From positions 1 through 64,000 of the forward strand of contig NZ_RYFG02000121.1 of NCBI RefSeq assembly GCF_003994235.2: a stretch of DNA of 64,000 nt, read 5' to 3'. The stretch is from Candidatus Methylobacter oryzae (GTDB lineage: Bacteria > Pseudomonadota > Gammaproteobacteria > Methylococcales > Methylomonadaceae). Below the pieces are notes generated by a model. It was not told the origin of the DNA. It was given only the letters and a program-made list of their open reading frames with translations, and did no database searches. Positions 1-7,793 of the stretch are shown in pieces; positions within the stretch are counted from its first letter, which is position 1; each line of letters starts with the position of its first letter. The position numbers and the translations under genes are program-made.

Positions 1-1
1 T

Positions 2-67
2 GAGGTTATCGCCACGTTCATCACCGGCTTTATGCCCGGCAAAGACCTGCTCAATCCACAATATTAA
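2..67 (+). CDS. C-terminal end of an unidentified protein (partial)
   Basis: An open frame enters the window and ends at TAA 65-67; the visible tail ends in ...FMPGKDLLNPQY. It is too short to name. The stop codon lies inside TATTAAC, which resembles the 5' core of an integron attC site, as for the next genes. It may therefore be the end of another cassette gene, but no full attC palindrome follows it. Confidence 0.3.
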   Translation, partial: EVIATFITGFMPGKDLLNPQY

Positions 68-106
68 CCAGCGGTCAATGCGTAACTTCTAGAGACATTC
101 AACGCA

Positions 107-394
107 GTGAAATGGCCGGATGAGTTTATTGTTGAATTCAAAGATGGCAAAGAACAAACATTTGTTTCAGCCCAAGGGGTATATTGGGATGATGGTGGCG
201 ATTTGGAAGGCAAAAATGAAAACAGAGCAAATATTACATGCGCCTGGAAGAAGAAAAGCCCAAGCCAGCAAAAGTACAAACTCATTGAGTTTTTTGTAGA
301 TGAAGTAAAATCATTTAAGAGGGTCTCTGGTGATGTTATTTGGAATCCCAACAAAAACAATGGGTCAGGTCCTGCAATTTTGCATTCGGCATAA
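107..394 (+). CDS. small cassette-type hypothetical protein (95 aa)
   Basis: I do not recognise the family. The frame starts at GTG 107 and encodes a soluble, charged protein with many aromatic residues (MKWPDEFIVEF..., then VYWDDGGDLEG) and no signal peptide or membrane segment. The ribosome binding site is weak. Its TAA stop (392-394) lies inside GCATAAC, the left core of a convincing attC site. That is the usual arrangement of an integron cassette gene and is why I prefer it to the 98-residue frame on the opposite strand. Function unknown; it may be a cargo gene without a close relative. Confidence 0.5.
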   Translation: MKWPDEFIVEFKDGKEQTFVSAQGVYWDDGGDLEGKNENRANITCAWKKKSPSQQKYKLIEFFVDEVKSFKRVSGDVIWNPNKNNGSGPAILHSA

Positions 395-477
395 CACGGC
401 GCTCAACCGGAGCGCGGTCATAATGCGGTTTTATTTTTCAGCTTTTCGGATCGCGCCCGGGTAGCTTTACGTTATGC
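389..477 (+). other. attC-type integron recombination site
   Basis: The 89-base element is bounded by GCATAAC (389-395) and its exact reverse complement GTTATGC (471-477), matching the attC core pattern RYYYAAC/GTTRRRY. Inside, after an unpaired five-base spacer, GCTCAACCGGAGCGCG on the left pairs with CGCGCCCGGGTAGC on the right with single extra bases, like L''/L' with extrahelical bases. A variable central loop separates the arms. This imperfect-palindrome layout, and the overlap with the stop codon of the preceding gene, support a true cassette attC. Seen by eye; no folding was computed. Confidence 0.65.
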
Positions 478-610
478 TGCATCATCACCGAGCGCGGGAA
501 CGAATGGTTGAGCTAATTGAGGTTGAGACAGACCGACTTACGCAGTAAGGCGTAATTCATAGGGTGCAATAGCATAGCGTATTGCACCGCATGTTTCTGG
601 AAAAACAAAT

Positions 611-1384
611 ATGAACATATCCTCTTCAAAACGTTTTAATGGCATTGCTAACGGTTATGCGGCAAGCGAGGTTCACTCAGGCAGCCCAACGCTTGACCGT
701 CTGCATAAACTCCTGCCTGCCGTGGATTCGGTTTGCGATATAGCTAGCGGCGCAGGACACACTGGTCTTGGATTCGCGGATATCGCCCCGCTAATCGTAG
801 CAGTCGATCCCGCACCGAACATGCTTGCACAGGTGCAGCGGCTTGCGGAGGAACGCTGCATTGCGGTCGAGACAGTCGAGGCGTTCGCGGAATCAATACC
901 GTTGGCGTCAGCGTCATTCGATCTTGTTACTTGCCGCCTGGCCGCGCATCATTTCTCCGATCTCCCCAAAGCCATGACGGAAATGACTCGTCTGGTAAAA
1001 CCAGGCGGCTACGTGGCTATTATCGATATGGAAGGCGACGAAAATCCGGCTCTGGATGCGCTCAATCACGAAATTGAAGTGCTCCATGACCCGACACATG
1101 TGCGCTCTTATACGGCAGAGTATTGGCGGGAGATTTTTGAGGTAAACGGGTTAAAAGTTGAAGCATGCGAAAATCGCTGCCGGGAAATTCCCGGCGGCCT
1201 GACGGTTAAGCGTTGGTGTGAGTTGGGCGATGAAGCTTTTCAAGCGATACAGGACCGGCTTGCATCAGCCTCTGCGGAAGAGCTGTCGGAACTTGATATT
1301 ACACGGGATGCCGACGGAGGTTTTCGCCTCCCGATCCGCACTCTACTCGTTCTTGGACGCAAACCTGATGAAGCCCGTGCTTAA
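611..1384 (+). CDS. class I SAM-dependent methyltransferase
   Basis: A 257-residue cytosolic methyltransferase of the UbiE/Methyltransf_11 type. The SAM-binding motif I is DIASGAGHTG (residues 43-52), followed by the acidic end of strand 2 (VAVDPAPNML), the motif around SFDLVTCRLAAHHF and the LVKPGGYVAIIDMEGDE strand. The substrate cannot be read from the sequence. It starts at ATG 611. Its stop codon lies in GCTTAAC, which again looks like the left end of an attC, so it is probably a mobile cassette gene. The 130 bases before it hold no recognisable gene. Confidence 0.75.
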   Translation: MNISSSKRFNGIANGYAASEVHSGSPTLDRLHKLLPAVDSVCDIASGAGHTGLGFADIAPLIVAVDPAPNMLAQVQRLAEERCIAVETVEAFAESIPLASASFDLVTCRLAAHHFSDLPKAMTEMTRLVKPGGYVAIIDMEGDENPALDALNHEIEVLHDPTHVRSYTAEYWREIFEVNGLKVEACENRCREIPGGLTVKRWCELGDEAFQAIQDRLASASAEELSELDITRDADGGFRLPIRTLLVLGRKPDEARA

Positions 1385-1436
1385 CATGGCGCTCAAACGC
1401 GGCGTTATCGGGTTTGAGAGGCTCGCATGTTGAAAC
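1379..1436 (+). other. possible short attC site
   Basis: GCTTAAC (1379-1385) fits the left attC core and overlaps the stop of the methyltransferase gene. GCTCAAAC (1391-1398) pairs with GTTTGAG (1411-1417), as L''/L' would. The right core would be GTTGAAA at 1430-1436, which keeps only the GTT. The element is near the minimum attC size and would overlap the start of the next gene, so it may be degenerate or a chance palindrome. Confidence 0.35.
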
Positions 1437-1987
1437 GTCTATTGCTTATCGGCCTGCTTTGCATCCCTATTGCTGCCTGGGCATTCATTAAGCCGGTTCG
1501 AATTGTTAAACCTGAATTGTCAGGGCTATCTTGCATCAATGGTACTTTGTGTACGGACGACGTGTCCCGCTTCCGGGAAGCGGCCGAATTATACGACGAG
1601 GCTTTGCATTTTGTCGATGCGTCGGTGGGTGCAATCGAGAACAAGCCGCGTGTCATTTTCTGCAACTCCGATGCCTGCTTTCAGGCCTTCAGGTTTAAAA
1701 AACAAGCGGGCGTGACTATCGGTACTTTCGGTATTGTTATCAGTCCTCGCGGATGGAAACCGTATTATCTGCGCCATGAAATGATTCACCACCTGCAGAA
1801 TGAAAAACTGGGCATGATAAAAGCATGGCGTGAACCCAATTGGTTTAATGAGGGGATGGCGTATTCTCTTAGCGAAGATCCCCGTCCAAAATTATCCGAG
1901 CCTTTTCAGCAGTACCGTTCTGAATTTGAGGATTGGTATAGGCTGGTAGGCAAAGAACGGTTATGGATAGAGGCCGGTAATTTATGA
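1427..1987 (+). CDS. exported HExxH metalloprotease-like protein
   Basis: A 186-residue protein with a typical signal peptide (MLKRLLLIGLLCIPIAAWAF), so likely periplasmic. HEMIHH at about residues 117-122 is a zinc-binding HExxH motif. A downstream glutamate in NWFNEGMAYSL (Glu142) is placed as the third zinc ligand of gluzincin-type peptidases, which often have NEG or WxxEG there. Two cysteines (FCNSDAC) may form a disulfide. No larger catalytic domain is present, so it could be a small peptidase or an inactive relative. It begins directly after a possible attC and belongs to the cassette-like block. Confidence 0.55.
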   Translation: MLKRLLLIGLLCIPIAAWAFIKPVRIVKPELSGLSCINGTLCTDDVSRFREAAELYDEALHFVDASVGAIENKPRVIFCNSDACFQAFRFKKQAGVTIGTFGIVISPRGWKPYYLRHEMIHHLQNEKLGMIKAWREPNWFNEGMAYSLSEDPRPKLSEPFQQYRSEFEDWYRLVGKERLWIEAGNL

Positions 1988-2032
1988 CCCCGTAAAACAA
2001 GGGCCGCTATCGCCCCTTACGTTGAGGCTACA

Positions 2033-2503
2033 ATGAAAATTCTCGGTGCAATATTATTCCTGCTCACATTGTCGTTTGCTGTTGCGGCCGAAGAATGTCC
2101 CTCGACGCCGCCGAAAATCGACAAGGCCATCCGTCGCCATGTTTCGAAACTAAGAGCGGCTGAATATTGCGAAGCCCGGACCGTCAAGGCGGAAGGCGGG
2201 ATTACCGTGGCGATCTATACCGCGGAAGGGGCGTGTGCCGGTTTCAATGCTCGCTCGAAACCCGGTACATGTTCAAACAACTGGAGCCGTTATATGGTTG
2301 TGCTTGCCGGCCAATGTGTCACACCGCCAATCGAGGTCGGAAGCAAAGGGGACCTGAGCGATACCGGCGTCGAGATTTCGGAGGGGATTATTAAAATTAC
2401 GGGGCTGGTTGTTGGCCCGAATGACGCAATGTGTTGTCCGTCCGTGCCCGAGGCGAGGCGATTCAAATTTTCGCAGGCGCGCCTGAGCCGGATTAGGCCA
2501 TAA
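2033..2503 (+). CDS. secreted cysteine-containing hypothetical protein
   Basis: A 156-residue protein with a clear Sec signal peptide (MKILGAILFLLTLSFAVAAEE), cleaved probably after AVAA. The mature part has several cysteines (ECPST, EYCEA, GACAG, GTCSN, QCVTP, MCCPS), suggesting disulfides and periplasmic or outside location. I do not recognise the family. ATG 2033 is preceded by TTGAGG about eight bases upstream. Its TAA stop (2501-2503) lies within CCATAAC, the possible left core of an attC-like element, so it is probably the last cassette gene of the block. Confidence 0.55.
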   Translation: MKILGAILFLLTLSFAVAAEECPSTPPKIDKAIRRHVSKLRAAEYCEARTVKAEGGITVAIYTAEGACAGFNARSKPGTCSNNWSRYMVVLAGQCVTPPIEVGSKGDLSDTGVEISEGIIKITGLVVGPNDAMCCPSVPEARRFKFSQARLSRIRP

Positions 2504-2658
2504 CGGCGAGCCCAAAGCCTGCAATACACCGGACTTAGCGCGAAAAGCCGAGCGGGGCCGATTAGCTCAAATGCTTATCTTTCATTATCAATCAACGCTG
2601 GTTTAAACTATTTTTTATCTTAGTCCGGGTTTTTGGTTCCGGTAAGGAAGCGTTAGGT
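2498..2658 (+). other. possible long attC site
   Basis: CCATAAC at the stop of the preceding gene may pair loosely with GTTAGGT at 2652-2658, which fits GTTRRRY fully. About 24 bases inward on each side CCGGACTTAG (around 2531) faces CTTAGTCCGG (around 2619), giving a second symmetric stem. The 161-base length and large loop resemble long chromosomal attC sites. The outer core pairing is imperfect, so this is tentative. Confidence 0.4.
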
Positions 2659-2751
2659 AAGCGGCTGCGCGGCATCGTATCGCTAAATGAAAGGCTGTTT
2701 TGAACCTGGCGCTATCTTGGCTATACGATAAACTGCAACAGGTAGGTAACA

Positions 2752-3231
2752 ATGCGCAAAATTATGATTGGTCAAGCCGCTGAAAATATCCCATCTTACG
2801 ATCTGGCTTTTTTGGATCTGGAGCATCTGGCCCAGGTTGAGTTTACTTCGGAATGTCCGGATCGTCCTGTCGAGTCTGCCTTGCTGCTGACGAAAGATGC
2901 GGGCGAGGGATGGCAGGCGGCAAGCCCCGGTGAGCAAACAATCCGTCTTGTCTTTGATCAACCTTGCACTATCGAACATATTTTTCTGGTATTCGATGAA
3001 CAACAGCAGTCGCGTACCCAGGAGTTTGTGTTGCTTTGGCTGATGGATAAAGAAAGTACTTACCGGGAGATTCTACGTCAGCAATACCATTTTTCTCCCC
3101 CGGATACGGCTCGCGAAATCGAGCATTATGAGGTCAGGCTTCATCGGTTAAAGGTGCTGGAATTAAGAATAATCCCGGATATCAGCGGGGGGGACGCGTG
3201 CGCCCGGCTCGCGCAGTTGCGTCTTGCCTGA
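2752..3231 (+). CDS. XRCC1-N/galactose-binding-like conserved protein
   Basis: A 159-residue cytosolic protein. The run IRLVFDQPCTIEHIFLVFDEQ, followed by alternating strands and the ending ARLAQLRLA, is like the jelly-roll (discoidin or XRCC1 N-terminal) fold found in small bacterial proteins of unknown role. No signal peptide. ATG 2752 follows AGGTAGGTAAC. It stands alone between the cassette block and a long repeat-filled spacer. Family assignment rests on general resemblance, not on a catalytic motif. Confidence 0.45.
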   Translation: MRKIMIGQAAENIPSYDLAFLDLEHLAQVEFTSECPDRPVESALLLTKDAGEGWQAASPGEQTIRLVFDQPCTIEHIFLVFDEQQQSRTQEFVLLWLMDKESTYREILRQQYHFSPPDTAREIEHYEVRLHRLKVLELRIIPDISGGDACARLAQLRLA

Positions 3232-3299
3232 TGCCCAGTGAAGTGCGCCATCGTACCGACAGGCTGGATAGCTTTGGCAATACTGCTTATCACCTATCA

Positions 3300-3620
3300 C
3301 TTTGCTTAAATAGCACGCCATACCGGCATGGACTGCCGGTATCCAGATCACAGGGATGTGATCTGGGCTTTGCAGTTCCCGGCTTCTCGGCAACTGCTCC
3401 AGGCGTTGTTAAGCCACATGGAGGTGGTGGCCGCGATTGCTCCTTGCAATCTTGCGGCATTTCCTCCATTCCTGGAGGTCAATGCAGCTTACGCATGGAG
3501 CAGTTTTTTGCCTACCTCCTGCATCCTTGCCGTCGTGGATTCCGGCATAAATCCGTTTGGAACGGATTTGGATAGCCCGGAGTGAATCCCTGCCGGAATG
3601 ACGTATTGAATACGCTGACA
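3300..3620. repeat. composite of dispersed repeats in the 3232-3882 spacer
   Basis: The 650-base gap before lemA holds no convincing gene. It contains short palindromes (CCGGCATGGACTGCCGG; GATCACAGGGATGTGATC), a unit at 3430-3462 (GCCGCGATTGCTCC...) that recurs at 57969-58064 in the opposite orientation, and a unit at 3500-3536 (CCTACCTCCTGCATCC) that recurs at 36.5, 54.6 and 62.9 kb. ATTCCGGCATAAATCCG near 3540 to TGCCGGAATGACG at 3590 is a longer inverted arm. Several small open frames here are just translated repeat. From 3720 to 3880 the spacer is AT-rich and probably holds the lemA promoter. Confidence 0.75.
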
Positions 3621-3882
3621 GGTGTTGAGAACTGCCGGTAAATATTTTGTAAGCGCTCCTACGATGCCGCCCCTGATTACGCAACTTGTGCCGTCGGTTG
3701 TAGGGTAATTTTTAAAAGCTCATCTGTTTACTAAGGCATAAGACCGCAAAGACACTAAATTTTTACTTTAGCTTTTCTTCATGTTCTTCGTGGTAAATTA
3801 ATTTTTTGTGTTTAATTATTTGAATTTATTTGGTTTTGTATTTATATTCGCCAAACTTTAAGATCCAAGCTGAGAGGTTGAT

Positions 3883-4488
3883 ATGTGTAAACGGCTGATT
3901 GTTTTGTTCATGATGACTATTTTGTCCGGCTGCGGTTACAACACGTTGCAGTCCGGCGATGAGGGTATTAAGGCTGCATGGGCGGAAGTGCTGAACCAGT
4001 ACCAGCGCCGCGCCGATCTGGTGCCTAATCTGGTGAATGCGGTTAAAGGCTATGCCTCTCATGAAAAGGATGTATTGACGCAAGTGACCGAGGCTCGCGC
4101 CAAGGTCGGGGCTATGCAGGCCACGCCGAAGCTGGTTGATGATGAGCAGGCGTTCCAGAAGTTTATCGCCGCTCAAGGACAAATGACCGGTGCAATCTCG
4201 CGATTGCTGGCAGTGGCGGAAAGCTATCCGCAATTGAAAGCCGATAGTCTGTTCCGCGATTTACAAGCGCAATTGGAAGGCACGGAAAACCGGATTACCG
4301 TGTCGCGCAATCGCTATATTGCTGCGGTCAAGGATTACAATATTACCGTGCGCTCTTTCCCGTCCAATCTTACTGCGATGATGTTCGGCTACAAGCCTAA
4401 ACCAAGTTTTGCCGTAGAAAACGAGCAAGCTATCTCAACGCCTCCTGTGGTTGATTTTGGTGCGCCTGCAACGGTTGGCGGGCATTAG
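3883..4488 (+). CDS. lemA: LemA family lipoprotein
   Basis: A 201-residue LemA protein. The N-terminus MCKRLIVLFMMTILSGC is a lipoprotein signal with lipobox LSGC, so Cys17 should be lipidated. The family core follows: NTLQSGDEGIKAAWAEVLNQ, YQRRADLVPNLVNAVKGYA, and the helical EARAKVGAMQ and ENRITVSRNRYIAAVKDYN. LemA proteins are four-helix proteins facing the periplasm, function poorly known. It is followed after one base by a TPM-domain gene, and LemA plus TPM pairs are common, implying a shared envelope role. ATG 3883 follows GAGAGGTTGAT. Confidence 0.9.
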   Translation: MCKRLIVLFMMTILSGCGYNTLQSGDEGIKAAWAEVLNQYQRRADLVPNLVNAVKGYASHEKDVLTQVTEARAKVGAMQATPKLVDDEQAFQKFIAAQGQMTGAISRLLAVAESYPQLKADSLFRDLQAQLEGTENRITVSRNRYIAAVKDYNITVRSFPSNLTAMMFGYKPKPSFAVENEQAISTPPVVDFGAPATVGGH

Positions 4489-4489
4489 A

Positions 4490-5335
4490 ATGTCGGTTGC
4501 GTTATATCCTCGTATTTGTTGCGGACTTGGAGTTTTGCTGCTGTTGTTTTGCCTGGAGGCTTGGGCAGTAGTCGGTGTTCCTGAATTATCAAGTCGCGTC
4601 ACCGATCTTACCGGCACGCTTAGTGCCGGACAGGTGTCCGAATTGGAGAATAAGTTGGCGGCGTTCGAAGCCAAGAAAGGTTCCCAGATTGCGGTGCTGA
4701 TTGTGCCTACCACGCAGCCTAAAGATATAGCCGAGTTCGGCATAGAGGTTGCCGATCTGGCGCAAATCGGTCGTAGAGGCATTGATGACGGTGTTATCCT
4801 GATAGTGGCTAAAGACGATCGAAAATTGCGTTTGGAAGTCGGCTACGGGCTGGAGGGTGTTATTCCCGATGCGGTTGCTAAGCGGATCATAGCGGAAACA
4901 ATTACCCCGCATTTTAAAGAAGGCGATTATGTGGGAGGGATTAATGCGGGAGTTGATCAGTTAATGACGCTAATCGAGGGAGAAGCTTTACCGGCACCGG
5001 CTGAGCGTTTGGCCGATAGCCAAAATGAAGGGAGTTTCATAGTCATTTTGATCGGCGGTTTAATTGCAGGTTTTGCGCTATCGGCCATAGTAGGCCGCGT
5101 AATGGGAGGCATGCTGGCAGGATTGGGTAGCGGTATAATCGCGGCATTGTTTTTGGGATTGGCTTTTTCGGTGGCATTGTTTATCGGCTTAATGATTTTT
5201 TTTATCGTCGGAGGGGCTCGGTCAACGGGGAGACGCGGTTGGTATGATAGCGGCGGTTTTGGCGGCGGTAGCAGTGGTTCATGGGGCGGGGGTGGCGGCC
5301 GCTTTGGCGGAGGAGGCGCATCGGGATCATGGTAA
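4490..5335 (+). CDS. TPM-domain membrane protein (YgcG family)
   Basis: A 281-residue protein of the TPM_phosphatase/YgcG family. A signal peptide ends near LEAWA. The TPM domain covers roughly residues 30-150 (VTDLTGTLSAGQVSELENKL, GSQIAVLIVPTTQ, DDGVILIVAKDDRKLRLEVGYGLEG). Two hydrophobic segments near residues 180-240 anchor it, and the tail is Gly/Ser-rich (GGGSSGSWGGGGGRFGGGG). I chose ATG 4490, one base after the lemA stop, rather than the upstream in-frame start at 4451 inside lemA, because the signal peptide then begins normally. The next gene overlaps its 3' end. Family members occur with LemA; role probably in the envelope. Confidence 0.88.
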   Translation: MSVALYPRICCGLGVLLLLFCLEAWAVVGVPELSSRVTDLTGTLSAGQVSELENKLAAFEAKKGSQIAVLIVPTTQPKDIAEFGIEVADLAQIGRRGIDDGVILIVAKDDRKLRLEVGYGLEGVIPDAVAKRIIAETITPHFKEGDYVGGINAGVDQLMTLIEGEALPAPAERLADSQNEGSFIVILIGGLIAGFALSAIVGRVMGGMLAGLGSGIIAALFLGLAFSVALFIGLMIFFIVGGARSTGRRGWYDSGGFGGGSSGSWGGGGGRFGGGGASGSW

Positions 5336-5835
5336 ATATGAAACGTTGGTTTCGTCATGCGTTTATGCCTCCGTGGCGCTTGCGTATGTCGTTTTCTAAA
5401 GATGTGCTTGAGCGGATAGAAAAAGCTATTAAGCATTCCGAATATCAGCATCGCGGCGAGCTTCGTTTTGCCGTTGAAGATGCGCTTGCGCTGGGGCATG
5501 TTTGGCGCGGCATATCGGCCCGTCAGCGTGCGCTAGAAGTATTTTCAAATTTGCGGGTTTGGGATACTGAATATAACAGCGGCGTTTTAATTTATTTGTC
5601 GTTGGCGGACCGGGAAGTTCATATTGTTGCTGACAGGGGAATTGCCAAGTGTGTGGCGCAAGCCGAATGGGATGCGATAGCAACGGCTATGCAGGAAGAA
5701 TTCCGGCGCGGTGATTTTTTGAGTGGAACTTTGCAAGGCATTGACCGCATCACGATGTTGTTGGCTACGTATTTTCCAGGCAATGGAAGTAATCCCAATG
5801 AGCTTTCCAATAAGCCTGTTGTCGTTAAGCATTAA
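5329..5835 (+). CDS. TPM-domain cytosolic protein
   Basis: A 168-residue second TPM-domain protein, without signal peptide, with basic N-terminus (MVNMKRWFRHAFMPPWRLRMSF) and the family pattern HRGELRFAVEDALALG, SGVLIYLSLADREVHIVADRGI and LSGTLQGIDRITMLLATYFPG. It overlaps the previous gene by seven bases (ATGGTAA), so translation is likely coupled; ATG 5338 is an alternative start. It completes a lemA-TPM-TPM operon, an arrangement common in Proteobacteria. Biochemical function unknown. Confidence 0.82.
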   Translation: MVNMKRWFRHAFMPPWRLRMSFSKDVLERIEKAIKHSEYQHRGELRFAVEDALALGHVWRGISARQRALEVFSNLRVWDTEYNSGVLIYLSLADREVHIVADRGIAKCVAQAEWDAIATAMQEEFRRGDFLSGTLQGIDRITMLLATYFPGNGSNPNELSNKPVVVKH

Positions 5836-5923
5836 TGTAGTGTGTTTCTTTAATTAACTGCTTTATTGAGTAAAAATATGGTTTCTTAATCTTATTTGCT
5901 TATGTAGGGCAGTTATTTAGGAA

Positions 5924-5952
5924 TTGACGAATTCGTTGTTTCCATATAATAT
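5924..5952 (+). promoter_or_regulatory. sigma-70 promoter of yceD-rpmF, close to the start codon
   Basis: TTGACG (5924-5929), a 17-base spacer and TAATAT (5947-5952; the overlapping TATAAT at 5945-5950 gives 15). The yceD ATG is at 5962, so a transcript from here would have almost no leader. Confidence 0.6.
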
Positions 5953-5961
5953 TGCGCGGTT

Positions 5962-6489
5962 ATGTTAGCTCGATTACCTGAATTTATAGACCCTTTGCAC
6001 TTGGCTGATAAGCGTGGTGAATTAAAAGGGCAAATACCTGTAAGTAAATTGGATCGCTTGGCGGATATACTGTTTAGCGATACAGGAGCGGTGGCTGTTG
6101 AACTTTATTTTGGCCGTGAAGGAAAATTGGCTAAAGTTGAAGGGCAAATAGAAACTGTTCTGGAACTTGAATGTCAAAATTGCTTGCAAATGTTGCAATG
6201 GCCTATCAAGCATGCCATTAAATTGGGTATTGTTACTTCACTGGATCAAGCGGACAGATTGCCTGAGGATTATGAACCATTGTTAATCGATGAGGGGAAA
6301 ATCCTTTTAAAGAATATTGTTGAAGACGAACTGTTACTTGTTTTGCCTACATTTCCCAAACATCCGCACAATTGTCTTGTCCAAGAGACGGATAATTCTG
6401 AGGTGGATTTTTCACAAAATGAACAACAGGCGCCTAAACAAAACCCTTTTTCCATCTTAGCCAAATTAAAAAATACTGGAGATTTATAA
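5962..6489 (+). CDS. yceD: YceD/DUF177 23S rRNA accumulation protein
   Basis: A 175-residue DUF177 protein, needed in other bacteria for normal 23S rRNA accumulation. The family start [11 protein letters not shown] is at residues 5-15, and Cys71/Cys74 (LECQNCLQ) are the conserved pair. The C-terminal part includes [10 protein letters not shown] and HPHNC. It is directly followed by rpmF: the TAA stop shares its last base with the rpmF ATG (taATGG), the classical yceD-rpmF couple. The conserved N-terminus supports ATG 5962 although a good promoter lies only ten bases upstream. Confidence 0.93.
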   Translation: MLARLPEFIDPLHLADKRGELKGQIPVSKLDRLADILFSDTGAVAVELYFGREGKLAKVEGQIETVLELECQNCLQMLQWPIKHAIKLGIVTSLDQADRLPEDYEPLLIDEGKILLKNIVEDELLLVLPTFPKHPHNCLVQETDNSEVDFSQNEQQAPKQNPFSILAKLKNTGDL

Positions 6490-6671
6490 TGGCCGTACAA
6501 AAAAGTAAAGTAACGCGTTCAAGGCGCGGTCAACGTCGTTCACACGATGCGTTAACAGGTAGAACTTTGTCTCAGGATCCAATGACAGGTGAAACTCATA
6601 TTCGTCATCATGTTACACCGGATGGCTTTTTTAAAGGTCGCCAAATTGTAAACAGCGTCGACGAAGATTAA
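6489..6671 (+). CDS. rpmF: 50S ribosomal protein L32
   Basis: A 60-residue basic protein with the L32 start [20 protein letters not shown] and the tail [15 protein letters not shown]. This is the cysteine-free form of L32, usual in Gammaproteobacteria. It sits in the conserved yceD-rpmF-plsX order and overlaps yceD by one base. A terminator-like hairpin follows before plsX. Confidence 0.97.
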   Translation: MAVQKSKVTRSRRGQRRSHDALTGRTLSQDPMTGETHIRHHVTPDGFFKGRQIVNSVDED

Positions 6672-6699
6672 TAAATCTTTTTACCTTAGCATCATGAAT

Positions 6700-6738
6700 G
6701 CCGAAGTTGATCAAATCAGGTCAGGTTCGGCTTTTTTA
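6700..6738 (+). terminator. intrinsic terminator or attenuator after rpmF
   Basis: GCCGAA (6700-6705) pairs with TTCGGC (6726-6731) and is followed directly by TTTTTTA. The stem is short and the loop about 20 bases, so it may only partly stop transcription and set the ratio of rpmF to the fatty acid genes. Confidence 0.6.
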
Positions 6739-6764
6739 TAATAACTCAGGAGTCATCCGTAAGC

Positions 6765-7793
6765 GTGAGCCTAACAATTTCGATTGATGCAATGGGCGGG
6801 GATTACGGTCCTGAAGTCACCATTCCGGCGTCATTGGATTGTTTAAAGAACAATCCAGATTTAAAACTAATCTTAGTGGGCGATGAGGCGGTTCTCAAAC
6901 CTCAGTTAGCCCAGGCATTAATTGATTACCAAGACAGACTCGTTATTCAGCACGCGTCCCAGTGTGTCGGAATGGATGAGTCTCCATCCAAGGCATTAAA
7001 AAATAAAAAAGACTCGTCAATGCGGGTTGCCATCAATTTGGTTCATGAAGGACGTGCTGACGCCTGCGTGAGCGCCGGCAACACCGGGGCTTTAATGGCT
7101 ACGGCCCGTTTTGTGCTCAAAATGATTCCCGGCGTTGACCGGCCTGCCATTATTTCCACGTTGCCGTCAATTAATGGTCATACCCATGCGCTTGATTTGG
7201 GCGGAAATGTGGATTGTACTGCGGAGCATCTTTTCCAATTTGCAGTGATGGGCGCCGAGTTGGTTAAAGCTGTTGAAAATATTGATGATCCCAAAGTGGG
7301 ACTGTTAAATATTGGCGAAGAAGATGTTAAAGGTAATGAGCAAGTTAAAGCGGCTGCAAAATTACTGGAGAATTCATCGTTAAACTACATAGGATACGTA
7401 GAGGGTGACTCTTTAAATGCCGGCCATGTCGAAGTGGATTTAATTGTTGCCGACGGGTTTGTCGGCAATGTCGCGCTTAAGTCTATTGAAGGCGCGGCAA
7501 AAATGATCGCCACTGCATTAAAAGAGGCTTTTAGCAGAAATGTTTTAACCAAACTGGCCGGATTGCTGGTTTATCCGGTGCTCAAGTCATTTAAAAAACG
7601 TATTGATCCGCGCCTATATAATGGGGCGAGCTTTTTAGGATTGCGCGGTTTGGTTATTAAAAGCCACGGCGGTGCTGATGTGCTGGCGTTCAAGACAGCT
7701 ATTCATCTTGCCGAAGTTGAAGTAAAAAAAGATGTCATTAGAAAAATAAGTGAGCAAGTCGAAAAGACTTTAGCTCAGAGAGGGAATGCATGA
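6765..7793 (+). CDS. plsX: phosphate acyltransferase PlsX
   Basis: A 342-residue PlsX, which converts acyl-ACP to acyl-phosphate for phospholipid synthesis. The family start [18 protein letters not shown] is clear, followed by [27 protein letters not shown] and [13 protein letters not shown]. Length is normal. Translation begins at GTG 6765 with AGGAG at 6747-6752. It overlaps fabH through ATGA (7790-7793). Peripheral membrane enzyme in other bacteria. Confidence 0.96.
   Translation: MSLTISIDAMGGDYGPEVTIPASLDCLKNNPDLKLILVGDEAVLKPQLAQALIDYQDRLVIQHASQCVGMDESPSKALKNKKDSSMRVAINLVHEGRADACVSAGNTGALMATARFVLKMIPGVDRPAIISTLPSINGHTHALDLGGNVDCTAEHLFQFAVMGAELVKAVENIDDPKVGLLNIGEEDVKGNEQVKAAAKLLENSSLNYIGYVEGDSLNAGHVEVDLIVADGFVGNVALKSIEGAAKMIATALKEAFSRNVLTKLAGLLVYPVLKSFKKRIDPRLYNGASFLGLRGLVIKSHGGADVLAFKTAIHLAEVEVKKDVIRKISEQVEKTLAQRGNA

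Noticed and set aside
64-360. 98-codon frame on the minus strand opposite the first cassette gene
   Set aside because: The plus-strand frame ends exactly in the attC core, as cassette genes do; the minus frame has no family likeness or ribosome site.
1994-2024. Stem-loop AAGGGCC...GCCCCTT as an attC site
   Set aside because: The stem is only five to six bases and the flanks lack both attC cores; may be a small terminator at most.
3198-3684. Several open frames of 75-125 codons in the lemA upstream spacer
   Set aside because: They are translations of dispersed repeats, on both strands, with no ribosome sites.
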